Source: Mercenaria mercenaria (lineage: Eukaryota > Mollusca > Bivalvia > Venerida > Veneridae). Taken from it: 64,000 nt of DNA. Shown one piece after another: positions 22,837 through 33,084 of the stretch. Every line of letters begins with the position of its first letter. Position 1 is the first letter of the stretch. Position numbers and translations under genes: made by a program. Below the pieces are notes generated by a model. That model saw nothing but the letters and a program-made list of their open reading frames with translations, did no database searches and was not told where the DNA came from. Where the stretch lies: positions 16,329,001 through 16,393,000 of the forward strand of contig NC_069375.1 of the NCBI RefSeq assembly GCF_021730395.1. Reading direction: 5' to 3'.

Positions 22837-23215
22837 CACGATCTGATTCATTTTCATATTAAACAAAGAAGGCTGGAAACAGTGAATCATTAAACAACAA
22901 TTCACTGTTCTGACGTCACAACTATTACGTCATAGCGTCAAGCGGCGCGATGGAAAAGAACCCGATTGAAAGCGGGCAAATATTTAATGCATGCCGATAA
23001 GGGTGTACTTTAAAGTCCTTGATGACGTGTTAGAATTGAAATAATATATCTCATTTAGTGACTTGCTCTTGAATAAATCCATGTTTGTCATTCAGATGCG
23101 TAGCATTATATCACTCGGGCTGGGCCCTCGTGATATAATTCCTTCACATCTGAACTCCAGACAGTGATTTATTCAGTGACAAATCACCGATGAGATATAT
23201 TATTTCTTAAACAAA
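22837..23215 (+). repeat. 360-bp interspersed repeat with a foldback right half, copy 1
   Basis: It matches 57566-57930 closely (shared TTAAACAAAGAAGGCTG, CAACAATTCACTGTTCTGACG, ATTACGTCATAG, TTGCTCTTGAATAAA). The right half is an inverted repeat: AAATAATATATCTCATTTAG pairs with the complement at 23190-23205 around a centre at CTCGGGCTGGGCCCTCG. Non-coding MITE-like element. Confidence 0.75.
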
Positions 23216-23261
23216 ATATAGGAACAGATTTATTATTTTTTAAGTAAGAAGTAATATTTAC

Positions 23262-23530
23262 CTATGTTTGCAGAGAAGGCTTCAATTTTTGGTCCGACAA
23301 TGGGCTTCAGGATCGTCTTGCTGTTGAACCAGGTGTTGGGCTGAAATATCCAGGAATTGGGCTGGAATAGCTATTTTGTGTTGGGCCAGAATACCCTTTG
23401 GTGCCTGGGATACCAGCGGAGAAAATGGTGTTGGTCTTACTGAAGACACAGACAGGACAGAAGCAACATAATATCTGACACATTTCTCTGCATGGTACAC
23501 TGGAGTGGAACAATCGGGAACACTGCACAC
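23262..23530 (-). pseudogene. VWC type-B exon with long linker, frame-broken (B2)
   Basis: The acceptor (ATATTTCAG) and donor (ACATAG/GTAAATATT) are good. With the one-base entry phase shared by type-B exons it reads KCAVFPIVPLQCTMQRNVSDI. One base later it continues CCFCPVC and a Gly/Pro/Ser/Tyr-rich linker (GTKGYSGPTQNSYSSPIPGY). The extra base is an A directly before TGTTGC (Cys-Cys), the same place as in B4. A further shift near 23320 is needed to pass a stop and reach ILKPIVGPKIEAF before the donor. This is a VWC second half plus a flexible spacer. Confidence 0.55.
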
Positions 23531-23884
23531 CTGAAATATGATAATAGTACAGTCAAACCTGTGTTAAGCAGTCAACAAAGGGTACAACACAATCTGGCTG
23601 CTTAAGACAGGTGGCAGCTTAATTGATATTAGAACAGAAGTCAAGTTTAGAAAGTAAGCTGACTGGCTCCTTCAGTCAAGCAACTTCTTAATACAGGTTG
23701 CTGGTAAGGCAAGTTCAACTGTAAACATGTATCTTTATCAATCTTTATCAATCAAGGCTGCAGAACAGATTTTTCTTCATAATTAATAACTTTATATCAA
23801 ATAACCCAAGTGGTGATTAATATAGTAGTCCCAACTTGACCACGATGGTTGACCTTAGGCTGTTTATTCATATTGATTATTTCA
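23531..23884. other. No gene seen
   Basis: Includes a diverged inverted motif around 23552-23710 (GTCAAACCTGTGTTAAGCAG ... AATACAGGTTGCTGG ... CAAGTTCAACTG) that may be a small old MITE. Nothing coding. Confidence 0.35.
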
Positions 23885-25580
23885 TTGTAGAAATAAGGGG
23901 TGCTTAGGGTGACCGAGTTTATATTGTCGGAATCTCACGACTCTCCAACCAGTTCACATCTAGGTGTGAAGAAAACCCTGAAAAGAATAAAACAAAATTT
24001 TTTCTTTTACAGTGTGCGTGATGCAGTGGAGAAGTGGTGTAGAAAATGTTGTGTATGTGCATCTCGAAAAATACCAAAAACTAAATTTAATGCCCCTATG
24101 AAACAGTTCACCTATGGTGCTAAATGGGAAAGAATAGCTATAGATTTTGTAGGCCCACTTGGCAAAACTGTGAACAATAATCAGTATTGAATGGTAGTAT
24201 CAGATTATTGTATGAAATGGACAGAAGCCGTGCCATTACTGAATTCAGAAACAGTTACAGTCGCTAACGTCTTAACTGAAAATGTATTTTCAAGGTTTTC
24301 TTATGTGTTGCTTGTTCGTTTTTCTGTTATTCAGTTGATCGTCGTTGTGTGTTTATCTTTGGTACATGAGTGTCTGTGCTATAGTGGTTCACGTTGTAGT
24401 GTGACTGCTTTTAAAGAGCATGGCATTCCCTTGTATATTTGTCCTTCTTCAACTTTCCCCTTCAGATTCCTCCCCCACCCCCGACCCCATTTTGCCCCTT
24501 ACCAATTTCTTCCCCTTTATCAATATTAAGCTTATATTAATATGTACTTGTTGGATGTTTGAAGCAACCCTTCTGAAATATTTTTCCATTACAGCTTCTT
24601 TTTGTTGTGGGCCTACTATGTAAATGCGTGGCTCTGTGCTGTGTTTTTGGTGCTCTGTGCTTCCGAGAAATCTACCCTTACCTATTACCTTTTGGCATAC
24701 CCCTTTCTATTCATCCCGATCAAGGAGCGCAATTTGAGTCAAAGTTGTTTCAAGAGTGATGTAAACTTCTAGGTATCCAAAAGACTAAAAATACCCCATT
24801 TCGACTGCAGAGTTCAGGTTTTATTATGCGTGTAAACAGAAGTATTCTCGACATGCTAACAGTGTTTGTGTTAGACTTACACAGTCTGTTGAGATAAAAC
24901 ACTTCCCATTTTAATATATCAAATTTTCTGTAGCTCCCTTTTACGGTGGCTTATCTCAACAGACAGACGCTAGAGATATTGTAAATTTTATGAGAAAGTG
25001 GTATCAGAAAGGATTTTATGGCTAAGTGCTTTACAGGTAATGACTCTAACGACTGATGCCAGTCTGAGCACAGAAATGACTGGGACAAGTATGTACCTTT
25101 ATGTTTCATGGCCAATTGTAGTTCTGTACATGAAGCTATTGGTGTCACACCTGCATCTATGGTCTATGGATCTGAAATAAAGCTCCCAATTGATCTTGTC
25201 TTTGGACAGACTGAATTAGAAAATGCTGAAATGAGAATAAAATATGGTTCTGATTATGTAAATGCCTTGGAAAGTAGAAGAGTAGAAACACATAAATATG
25301 CTAGGAACAACCTTAAAGTTTCTAGTGAGGTCATGAAAAAAATATGTGACCTTGATACTAACATTCAACAGTATGATGTAGGTGGTCAGGTGTGGTATAA
25401 TAACCCACAAAGGTAAGTCTGCCAAGTAGTCAGCCAAGTAGTAAATTCACAAGACTGTGGAAGGGTCCCTATACAGTTTTAATAAAAATTAGTAGCATTT
25501 TGTACCGTATTCAAGGGTTACGTCAGAAACCTCGTGTAATACATCATGACAAACTAAAACCATATGTCTGCAGAGCATAG
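23885..25580 (+). mobile_element. Ty3/gypsy (Metaviridae) pol fossil, integrase region
   Basis: The region shows protein similarity to Ty3/gypsy integrase in its usual order. An HHCC zinc-binding part lies in the first 200 bases. The start of the catalytic core follows (WERIAIDFVGPL, then DYCMKWTEAVPL), with later core pieces near 24700-24790 and the C-terminal part at 25110-25410. About 400 bases of unrelated T-rich and C-rich sequence interrupt it near 24300-24680, probably a later insertion. It is clearly broken, with several breaks, and looks old. No LTRs, gag, protease or reverse transcriptase are seen beside it. Confidence 0.8.
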
Positions 25581-25676
25581 CAAGGTTGTGTTATACAGTT
25601 AATATAACAAACTGATAATGTACAATTACAGCTTGTCCTTTTTTAGTTTTCATGAATCTATTTGAAGTTGTAACAT

Positions 25677-27256
25677 TAACAAGAGCCATGTTACACATGG
25701 CTAATCCCCCCGCCGATTGAAGGCTAAAGTTCCTGGCAAGTTAGTGTCTGAAAGTATTAATTTTGGGGAAAGCTTTGAAGAACCGTTTAGTTGTGGTCCG
25801 CATCAGGGGTTTTAAGATGTGGAAGAAAGAATAAGTCAGTAATTAGGCGGTTTACTAAATTTTATTAATTTTCATGAACAGTATAGCTATGATGTTTTTC
25901 TATATGGCTATTGTAAAAAGACAGAATGGAAAGCTAATAGGGAACAAGAGTGCCAGAATGTCACAATATATACCCGTCAAAGCAAATTTCTTTACTCTAG
26001 CAGCTGTATTTGCAAATGGAATGTTAATTTTGTGGTTGTTTAGTAATCATTGTAAGTCTTTTGTTTTTTAAAGTCCACAAAAAACTCCTTACCAGGTAGA
26101 GGTACCTTATATATAATAAAATACACTTAAAATTGGAGAGTAACATCTATGTTGTACCACCGAAAAGTGGTCTTGTTTTTTTCTTTTCCCTAGGGTCAAT
26201 CATAAAAATGTTACAATATAAGTTATTTATAGTAACAACTAAGGGAAGTTAATCTTTAAAAAAAAAAAAAAAAAAGAAAAAATTGCAAGTCCACACAAAA
26301 ATCTTTATCAGGTAGAAATTTGGTCAAAATACACCTCAAAATTGGATTTAGCATGCTTGTTGTACTACAGAAAAGTGGTCTCGGTTTTTCCCTATGACTA
26401 GTAATGAAAAAGTTGCAATAAAAGCTATTTAAAGTAACAACAAAGGGAAGTAATTCTAAAGAAGGGAAATGCTCATGCCACTTCGTCTCATGATGGTGTA
26501 TAATTGTGCCAAGTTACATCAAAATCCCTCCATGCATGAAGAAGAAATGCTTCGGACAAAGTCATTCTTGTATCTGATCTTTGGCCTCTAAGTGTGACCT
26601 TGACCTTAGGCCTAGTGACCTGGATCTTGCGCATTACACTCCATCTCGTGGTGGTGAATATTTGTGCCAAGTTATATCAAAATCCCTCTATGCATGAAGA
26701 AGAAATGCTCCGGACAAGGCTTTTATTCTTGTATCCTTTGACCTCTAAGTGTGACCTTGACCTTAGACCTAGGGACCTGGTTCTTTCGCATGACATTCCG
26801 CCTTGTGGTGGTAAACATTTGTGCCAAGATATATCAAAATCCCTCCATGCATGAAGAAGATATGCTCCAGACAAATTTATTTTAAGAAAATATGATAAAG
26901 AGGAATAACTCAAAAAATAGGCAAGGTAGAGTTATTGTTCTTGCACACTGCACTTCCTTCCAATGTGTTCTATTAGTGTATGAAGTTTGAAGAAAATCCC
27001 TCCAGTACTTTTGGGGTTATGCTCCGGACAAAATGTTTTAAGAAAATATGATAAAGGGGAATACCTCAAAAAATAGGCAAGGTAGAGTTATTGTTCTTGC
27101 ACACTGCACTTCCTCCCAATGTGTTCTATCAGTGTATGGGTTTGAAGAAAATCCCTCCAGTACTTTTGGAGTTATGCTCTGGACAAAGATCGTTGCGGAC
27201 GGACGGACGGACGGAGAGCATTTCTAATATCCCCTTCGCCTTTGGCGGGGGGATAA
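25677..27256 (+). mobile_element. Tandem-repeat element with CCCCGCC inverted ends, copy 2
   Basis: It has the same build as 10477-12363: ACAAGAG plus the hairpin GCCATGTTACACATGGC, then CCCCCCGCCGATTG; a shared unique part; GTGACCTTGACCTTAGACC units; two rather than four ATGCTCCGGACAAA units of about 155 bp; a GGACGGACGGACGGACGG run at 27197; and the end TTCGCCTTTGGCGGGGGGAT. The copies differ mainly in unit number. Confidence 0.8.
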
Positions 27257-27560
27257 AAAATATTGGTGCCAGAGTTATGAACCTTGTGTCAAATGGCTGA
27301 TGATGTGGAACAACCATTTTAACTTTGAATCAAATCTATTTAATAAAAACTGAGATAGAGTGAAAGTGCATAACTTTAACCTGAAATTCTAAAAGGGCAG
27401 CGGTAATTCATCAAATATTGGTCAAGAGTTATGGCCCTTGTGCCACATGATGTGGGTGATGATGAGGATTAATTTCTAAGTTTGAAGCAAATCCATCACA
27501 TGCATCAAAACTTTAACTAAGGTATAAAGGTGGAAGGACGGCAAAATATAGCTATCAATA
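27257..27560 (+). repeat. Fragment of the GTGGGTGATGATG repeat family
   Basis: It contains ATTGGTGCCAGAGTTATG, GATGATGTGGAACAACC and TTTGAATCAAATCTATT, as in 14941-15540. Partial and diverged. Confidence 0.5.
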
Positions 27561-27639
27561 TACTTTGTATAGTAATGTTAAAAATGTCACTGAAAATGTT
27601 GCCTATATAGAACATATTTACAAAACTTACAATCTGGTG

Positions 27640-27852
27640 TTGATGATACAGTTGACAGTGATGGTGGGAAGAATGTGGATCCTGAAGGTGTTGAAACCCT
27701 TACTGCATACTAACAGTGAAACCAGCCGGGGAAATTGTTATTTCTGATGGTTGTAAAGATAAAGGATATACTGTTAATCCTGTAGGCAGAGATGGTCACG
27801 CATCAGTAACAACACCTGTTGGTAAAGTTGGTGGTGTAATGAGGCAGTAGTA
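27640..27852 (+). pseudogene. Coding-like relic of unknown origin
   Basis: Two neighbouring plus-strand stretches in different frames have Gly/Asp/Val-rich composition and codon use that look coding: VDSDGGKNVDPEGVETL, and then SDGCKDKGYTVNPVGRDGHA running on to SVTTPVGKVGGV. I do not recognise the family. It could be a retroelement or host-gene remnant on the strand opposite the VWC exons. Confidence 0.3.
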
Positions 27853-27877
27853 TCAATGGCTGTATGGGTAACATGGG

Positions 27878-28105
27878 TAACAAGAGCTGTCCCCAAGACA
27901 GCGCACTCCACATTTTGGCGATTTGGCAGTAAAACTAACCTAAGTATAACACCTTGGTGGCCTTGATCTTGACGTGTAATCTATAAGCAATAGTAACAAA
28001 GAAAAACAAAGGTTGCTAAAAAAAATTTAACCAGAAAGCTCATGCCGATGCAAGGGCGAGTAGAAAAGCACCCCTATTCTCCAAATAGTGGAGCTAAAAA
28101 TACAG
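27878..28105 (+). repeat. AACAAGAGCTGTC-hairpin repeat, short copy
   Basis: It starts AACAAGAGCTGTC followed by the hairpin partner GACAGC (27893-27902). It ends with CTATTCTCCAAATAGTGGAG, itself a small hairpin, also seen at 62390-62410. Confidence 0.6.
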
Positions 28106-28329
28106 TTTGGTTCCTTGCAGCAAAACATGCCACTTGGGCTAGGTACCAACGTACATTCTGCAGGCAGAGCTGGAAAACTGGTACAACTGATAAACAACTT
28201 GATCGTAGAATTTATTAAATATCATAACTGCACATGTCTGTCAACTAATGTCACATACTACACCATCTCAATTTTTCATATATATTGCATAAGTCCCTGA
28301 CATTTTATTATATACAAGGCAGTCTGAAA

Positions 28330-29475
28330 GACAGCTAAGTCCCCTGCCACTGTTATGGATAGTGAAAGGGTAAACCTTTGACCTTTAGCTATGACCTTGA
28401 TCTTTAACTGACATGGCTGACTCATGCATTCTGCACATTGTCTTGATGAGGTGATCATTTGATCCAAGTTTCATGAAAATCCTTCAAGGTGTTTAGGAGA
28501 TAGACAGCTCAAACCTTTGACCTCGAGTTGTGACCTTGAGTTGACATGGCTGAATAGTAGTTCTCAATAAGGTGATTATTTGACACAAGTATGATGAAAA
28601 TCCTTCAAGGGTTTTAGGAGATACAGAGTGAACACAAAATAGAAGACTCAAACCATTAATCTGAAACTGTGACCTTGACCTTGAGCCAACATGACTGACT
28701 CATGAGTTCTGCACACTGTCTTGATAAGATAATCATTTGACCCGAATTTCATGAAATCTTTCAAGGGGTTTAGGAGATACAGAGCAAAATGGAAGGCTCA
28801 AACCTTTGACCCTAAGTTGTGACCTTGACCTTGGGCCATCACAGCTGACTCATAAGCTCTGACATTGTCTTGATGAGGCAATCATTTAACCCAGGTTTTA
28901 TAAAATTCCTTCAAGGGATTTAGGAGATATAGAGCGGACACGAAATGGAAGGCTAAAACGTATAACCCTGAGCTGTGACCTTGACCTTGAGCCAACATGG
29001 CTGACTCATGTTCTGCACATCGTCTTGATAAGGTAATCATTTGACCCAAGTTTCATGAAAATCCTTCAAGGGGTTAAGGAGATACAGAGCAAAATGGAAG
29101 GTTCAAACCTCTGACCCTAAGGTATGACCTTGACCTTTGGCTGCCACAGCTGACTCATAAGCTCTGCACATTGTCATGATGAGGCAATCATTTGACCAAA
29201 GTTTTATAAAATTCCTTCAAGGGCTTTAGGAGATACAGAGCAGACATGAAATGGAAGGCTAAAACCTATGACCTTAAGCTGTGCCCTTGACCTTGAGCCA
29301 ACATGGCTGACTCATGAGTTCTGCACATCATTTTGAGGTGATCATTTGACCCAAATTTCATGAAAATCCTTCTTGGGGTTTACGAGATATGGAGTGGACC
29401 TGAAAGTGTCAGGGACGAACAGACGGACAGCAGGACAGATGGAGACCATTCCTATAATCGTGGCAGGGAATGAAA
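28330..29475 (+). mobile_element. Tandem-repeat element with CCCTGCCAC inverted ends
   Basis: TCCCCTGCCAC at about 28340 matches GTGGCAGGGA inverted at about 29461-29470. Between them lie about seven units marked by GTGACCTTGACCTTGAGCC and TTCAAGGGGTTTAGGAGATA. Unit starts at 28670, 28819, 28975, 29124 and 29281 give alternating spacings of 149, 156, 149 and 157. A GGACGAACAGACGGACAGC run precedes the right end (29412). No protein coding. Confidence 0.75.
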
Positions 29476-29745
29476 AAGGCCGATATTGCTTATTACATCA
29501 TATTATGTCAATCTTGACTATATGTTCAATTAACTAAATGAGAAACACAAACTTATCATTACGTATGTAAACACACTTCTGAAACAACTGAAGATACTAT
29601 TTTTGTAAGTTAACATGACTTTTATAATAATATTATCTCATAATTGCCAGTTCAAAAAGTTTGTAATTACAATTAATATTTATAAGAAAGTAGTTCTGGA
29701 ATCATTTTAATTACAATATCATAGGAATTTTTGCCAATGCATTAC

Positions 29746-29907
29746 TTTGTGGTGTCTGTGTTGGTACTGTAGTCATGGGCAGAAGTCCTGGTCCCTTTGT
29801 TGTTAGGGGAAATGGTGTGGGGCTACAGGTCGAGATTTTACAGCAGGGGTTAGCAGCATCCCTTACCAGCTGACAGTTTGATGGTTAAGTCCACATGAGG
29901 TGGGAAC
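29746..29907 (-). pseudogene. VWC type-B half-module exon with a frameshift (B1)
   Basis: The acceptor TTTCAG opens a 162-base exon that ends near AAA/GTAATG. The entry frame reads FPPHVDL. One base later it reads PSNCQLVRDAANPCCKISTC and a Pro/Thr linker (TPFPLTTKGPGLLPMTTVPT). The N-C-x-L-V-x-D ... N-P-C-C-x-x-x-x-C spacing is that of a VWC second half. The first Cys of the K-C-P motif appears as Phe. One extra A accounts for the shift. Confidence 0.6.
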
Positions 29908-30565
29908 CTGAAATGAAACATAAAATTGCACACAGTGCAGCAGATAAGACCTTGCAACATTATGGGAGTTACTTCCCTTAGTCCAAATTAGTTAATGTAA
30001 CTTTACACAAGTTCATTTCTCTGTGGCCAAATACAATTTGCCAACAAAATATGTCAAAGAAAAGTGGGAGGTTCATTTTCTTTTGTGTCTACTAAAACAT
30101 ATTAAAAAATATTTTTTTCCAAACTTACCTACCAATTCAACATGGGCTAAAAGGATGAACTTTAAGAATTCCTTATAGTTACTGATGCTGCAACATTAAG
30201 TTCAGATATTTGTTAATTTAGGAATACTCCAAAGAGTATTCACTCACCTAGTTTCCATTAAACACACCTCAAATTTATTTCAGCAATTTGTTTATTTAGA
30301 TGACTACAAAATTTCAAACAGATTCAAAACAAAAATACGCAATATAAATGTATGTCACCTTACAAAATTTAATGAAACATGTAACAAAAACAGAGTGAAG
30401 GTTGTGTTAAAATGCAAGCATATTTTCTTAAAAAGGTCTTGTTTTTTATAGTGTCACCCCTATTGAAAGGAAAGGACCAGCCAGTTTGGCTTATGGGACA
30501 CCTTTATTGTGCGTACCAATTACCTCCCAACTCTTAACACTATGCCAGGCGCCAGGTGAATAGAA
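29908..30565. other. No gene seen
   Basis: Likely intron of the VWC-type locus. AT-rich with no named repeat. Confidence 0.35.
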
Positions 30566-30569
30566 GTCA

Positions 30570-30724
30570 GTAACCATTCATTTAACTAGCTTGTGGCTCA
30601 CAAACAGGCTTTTTCGGAATAAGTCCCATAACAAACATACCCCGGACGAACGCTCTCCATGGGGCTGGAACCTTCGCCCTCCAAATCCCGAGGCGGACGC
30701 CTTAACCACTAGGCCACGGTGACC
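30570..30724 (-). mobile_element. tRNA-derived SINE head inserted in a VWC exon
   Basis: On the minus strand GGTCACCGTGGCCTAGTGG supplies an A-box-like start. AAGGCGTCCGCCTCGGGATT and GGTTCCAGCCCC (B-box-like) follow, in the layout of a Leu/Ser-type tRNA head. A non-tRNA body (CGTTCGTCCGGGGTATG) comes after. It begins exactly where the coding similarity of exon A1 stops. The lower end is uncertain. Confidence 0.6.
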
Positions 30725-30815
30725 TATCGTGCCATCAACACACTCACAAGTCCATTCACAACCATCATCCCATTTCTCAGTGCAGTTTACTTGTGACCTT
30801 TGAACTCCCAGTATT
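30725..30815 (-). pseudogene. VWC type-A half-module exon, cut by a SINE (A1)
   Basis: After an acceptor with a T-rich tract (TTTTTTAG) the expected phase reads YWEFKGHK, parallel to YCEYKGSQ of exon A3. After a one-base loss it reads VNCTEKWDDGCEWTCECVDG. W-D-D-G-C-x-x-x-C-x-C is the VWC first-half core. The exon then runs directly into a SINE head, so its 3' part and donor are lost or displaced. Confidence 0.6.
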
Positions 30816-31134
30816 CTAAAAAAAAAATGCATTATCATACAATATGCCATAAAAATAATTTTGAGACTTTGATTATGTATAAATTGTAATGCTGTAAACA
30901 AACAGTGTTCAGATAAAAGGATTTTGTTTATTAATGTTAAATTAAAAGACAACAGTTAACTCTGGGAGGGGTTTCTCCTTCTTAAAGGCCATAAATCATA
31001 TTTAAGCAACAGTTTATGACACTTTCTGGCCTTGCAAAAACGTAGGAGAAAAGAAGGAGGTCCCTACACAAAAAGTAGTAAAAAAAATAGTACTACTAGG
31101 AAAAACAGGAGGTAATTAAGGCCTAAAAATTATG
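30816..31134. other. No gene seen
   Basis: Short AT-rich stretch before the repeat block. Nothing to report. Confidence 0.35.
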
Positions 31135-32850
31135 ATTGGATTTATTGTTTACTAGCTGTATCCTAGTGGATAGACTGTAGCAGGAGTTTTACCAATGTTA
31201 CGATCTGATATCAAACAACACGAGTGCGCAGGGTCAGCTCTCCAAGGACAAGATGAAGGTGGAAGCAGTGGACATCTGGCACTCCTGTTGTTATAGAGTT
31301 AACCTTCACAGCAAATTTCTTTACTCTATCACCTCTATTCGCAAATGGAAATTTAATTTTGTGGTTGTTTAGTAATTATTGTAATTCTTTTGTTTTCCTA
31401 AATCCACATAAAAATCCTTACCAGGTAGAGATAGCTCAAAATACACTTCAGAATTGGATGCAACATGCATGTTGTACTACAGAAAAGTGGTCTCGATTTT
31501 TCCCTACGACTTGTAATGAAAAAGTTACAATATAAGCTATTTATAGTAACAGCAAAGGGAAGTAATTCAAAAGAAGGGACTAGTGCATGACACTCCGTCT
31601 CATGATGGTGTATAATTGTGCCAAGTTACATCAAAATTCCTCCATGCATGAAGTAGAAATGCTCAGGACAAAGTCATTCTTGTATCTGACCTTTGGCCTC
31701 TAAGTGTGACCTTGACCTTAGACCAAGGGACCTGGTTCTTGCGCATGACACTCCGTCTCGTGCTTGTGAACATTTGTGCCAAGTTGTATCAAAATCCCTC
31801 AATGCATGAAGAAGAAATGCTCCGGACAAAGTTTTCATTCTTGTATCCTTGACCTCTAAGTGTGACCTTGACCTTACCCCTAGGGACCTGGTTCTTGCGC
31901 ATGACACTCCGTCTCGTGATGGTGAACAATTGTGCCAAGCTACATCAAAGTCCTTTCATGCATGAAGAAGATATGCTCCGGACAAAGTCATTCTTGAATT
32001 TTTCCTTCTTGTATCCTTTGGCCACTAAGTGTGACCTTGACCTTAGACCTAGGGACCTGGTTTTTGCGCATGACACTCCGTCTCATGATGGTGAACAATT
32101 GTGCCAACTTTCATCAAAATCCCTCCATGCATGAAGAAGATATGCTTCGGACAAAGTCATTCTTGAATTTGACCTTTGACCTCTAAATGTGACCTTGACC
32201 TTAGACCTAGGGACCTGGTTCTTGCACATGACACTAGGGCTGTCATTGATTGGGTCTTTGGCGTATTGGCGATACCGATATATCAGAAGACAAATATCGA
32301 CGATACATCGATATATTGATTATTAAGTTAGATTAACGACCTATTTGTTCATATGCATACTATATACCTTCCTGTAAATGCTATTTGTAGTTTTATTGCC
32401 TACTTTCCATATTTTTGTTTGATTGTGTTGTATTTGTATTTATAAAATAAAAGAAATACATAAAAATTAATAACATCTTTCATTTTTATTTTGCCTTCAC
32501 TCCTTTTTTTGCATTTATCCAAATTTACAATTTTGTGAACTTTAGTTGTTTTTTAGGGTCTGAGTGTTTATTTTGGTAGTTTTTTCTCTCTGTAAAATAG
32601 CGATTTTTGAAAATGGGAATCGATAATCGATCGACAAAAAAATATCGTTGATACATCGATATCGTTTCTATCGATGACAGCCCTACATGACACTCCGTCT
32701 CATGATGGTGAACAACTAAGCCAAGTTTCATCAAAATCCCTCCATGCATGTAGAAGATATGCTCTGGACAAGGTCTGTGGACACCGCCCACCTGCCCATC
32801 CGCCCGCCTGCCAGGGGCGTTCCCATAATACGTCCCGTTTTTCAAACGGG
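31135..32850 (+). repeat. Chimeric tandem-repeat element, second copy with a longer core
   Basis: The 190-bp head and junction are the same as at 14212. The core has about five units of 157-169 bp, each with GCGCATGACACTCCGTCTCG, ATCAAAATCCCTCCATGCAT and GTGACCTTGACCTTAGACC. The right end carries GTCTGTGGACACC, CTGCCAGGGGCGTTCCC and the terminal hairpin CGTCCCGTTTTTCAAACGGG. A hAT-type MITE is inserted in one unit (32235-32685). Confidence 0.7.
32235..32685. mobile_element. hAT-type MITE with perfect 8-bp target duplication
   Basis: The termini are TAGGGCTGTCATTGAT and, inverted, ATCGATGACAGCCCTA. Subterminal ATATCG/CGATAT motifs are mirrored on both sides. The eight bases CATGACAC flank both ends (32227-32234 and 32686-32693). 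An 8-bp duplication and a TAGGG-type terminus are known for hAT elements. It is 451 bp with no coding capacity. It sits inside a repeat unit whose sister units are uninterrupted. Confidence 0.9.
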
Positions 32851-33084
32851 CGTATAAAAAAGGGGCATAATTTTATAAATATGCAAAGTAGAGTTATGGG
32901 ACCTTCATAAAGTGCCTGTTAGATCTAGACAGTTAACAAGTGTGTGAAGTTTCAATCCATTCCTATTAGTAGATACCAGATACCAGCTTACAGACAAAGA
33001 CTTCACCAAGTTGAAAAGGGGGCTTAACTTGGAAAAAAAGTAGAGTTATGGGACAGTTATCTAAATTATAAGCTGTTAATACAA
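32851..33084 (+). repeat. Repeat fragment, AGAGTTATGGGACC family
   Basis: AAGTAGAGTTATGGGACCTT and TAGAGTTATGGGACAGTTAT mark two partial units. The fragment is of the same general kind as the other short tandem families here. Confidence 0.4.
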
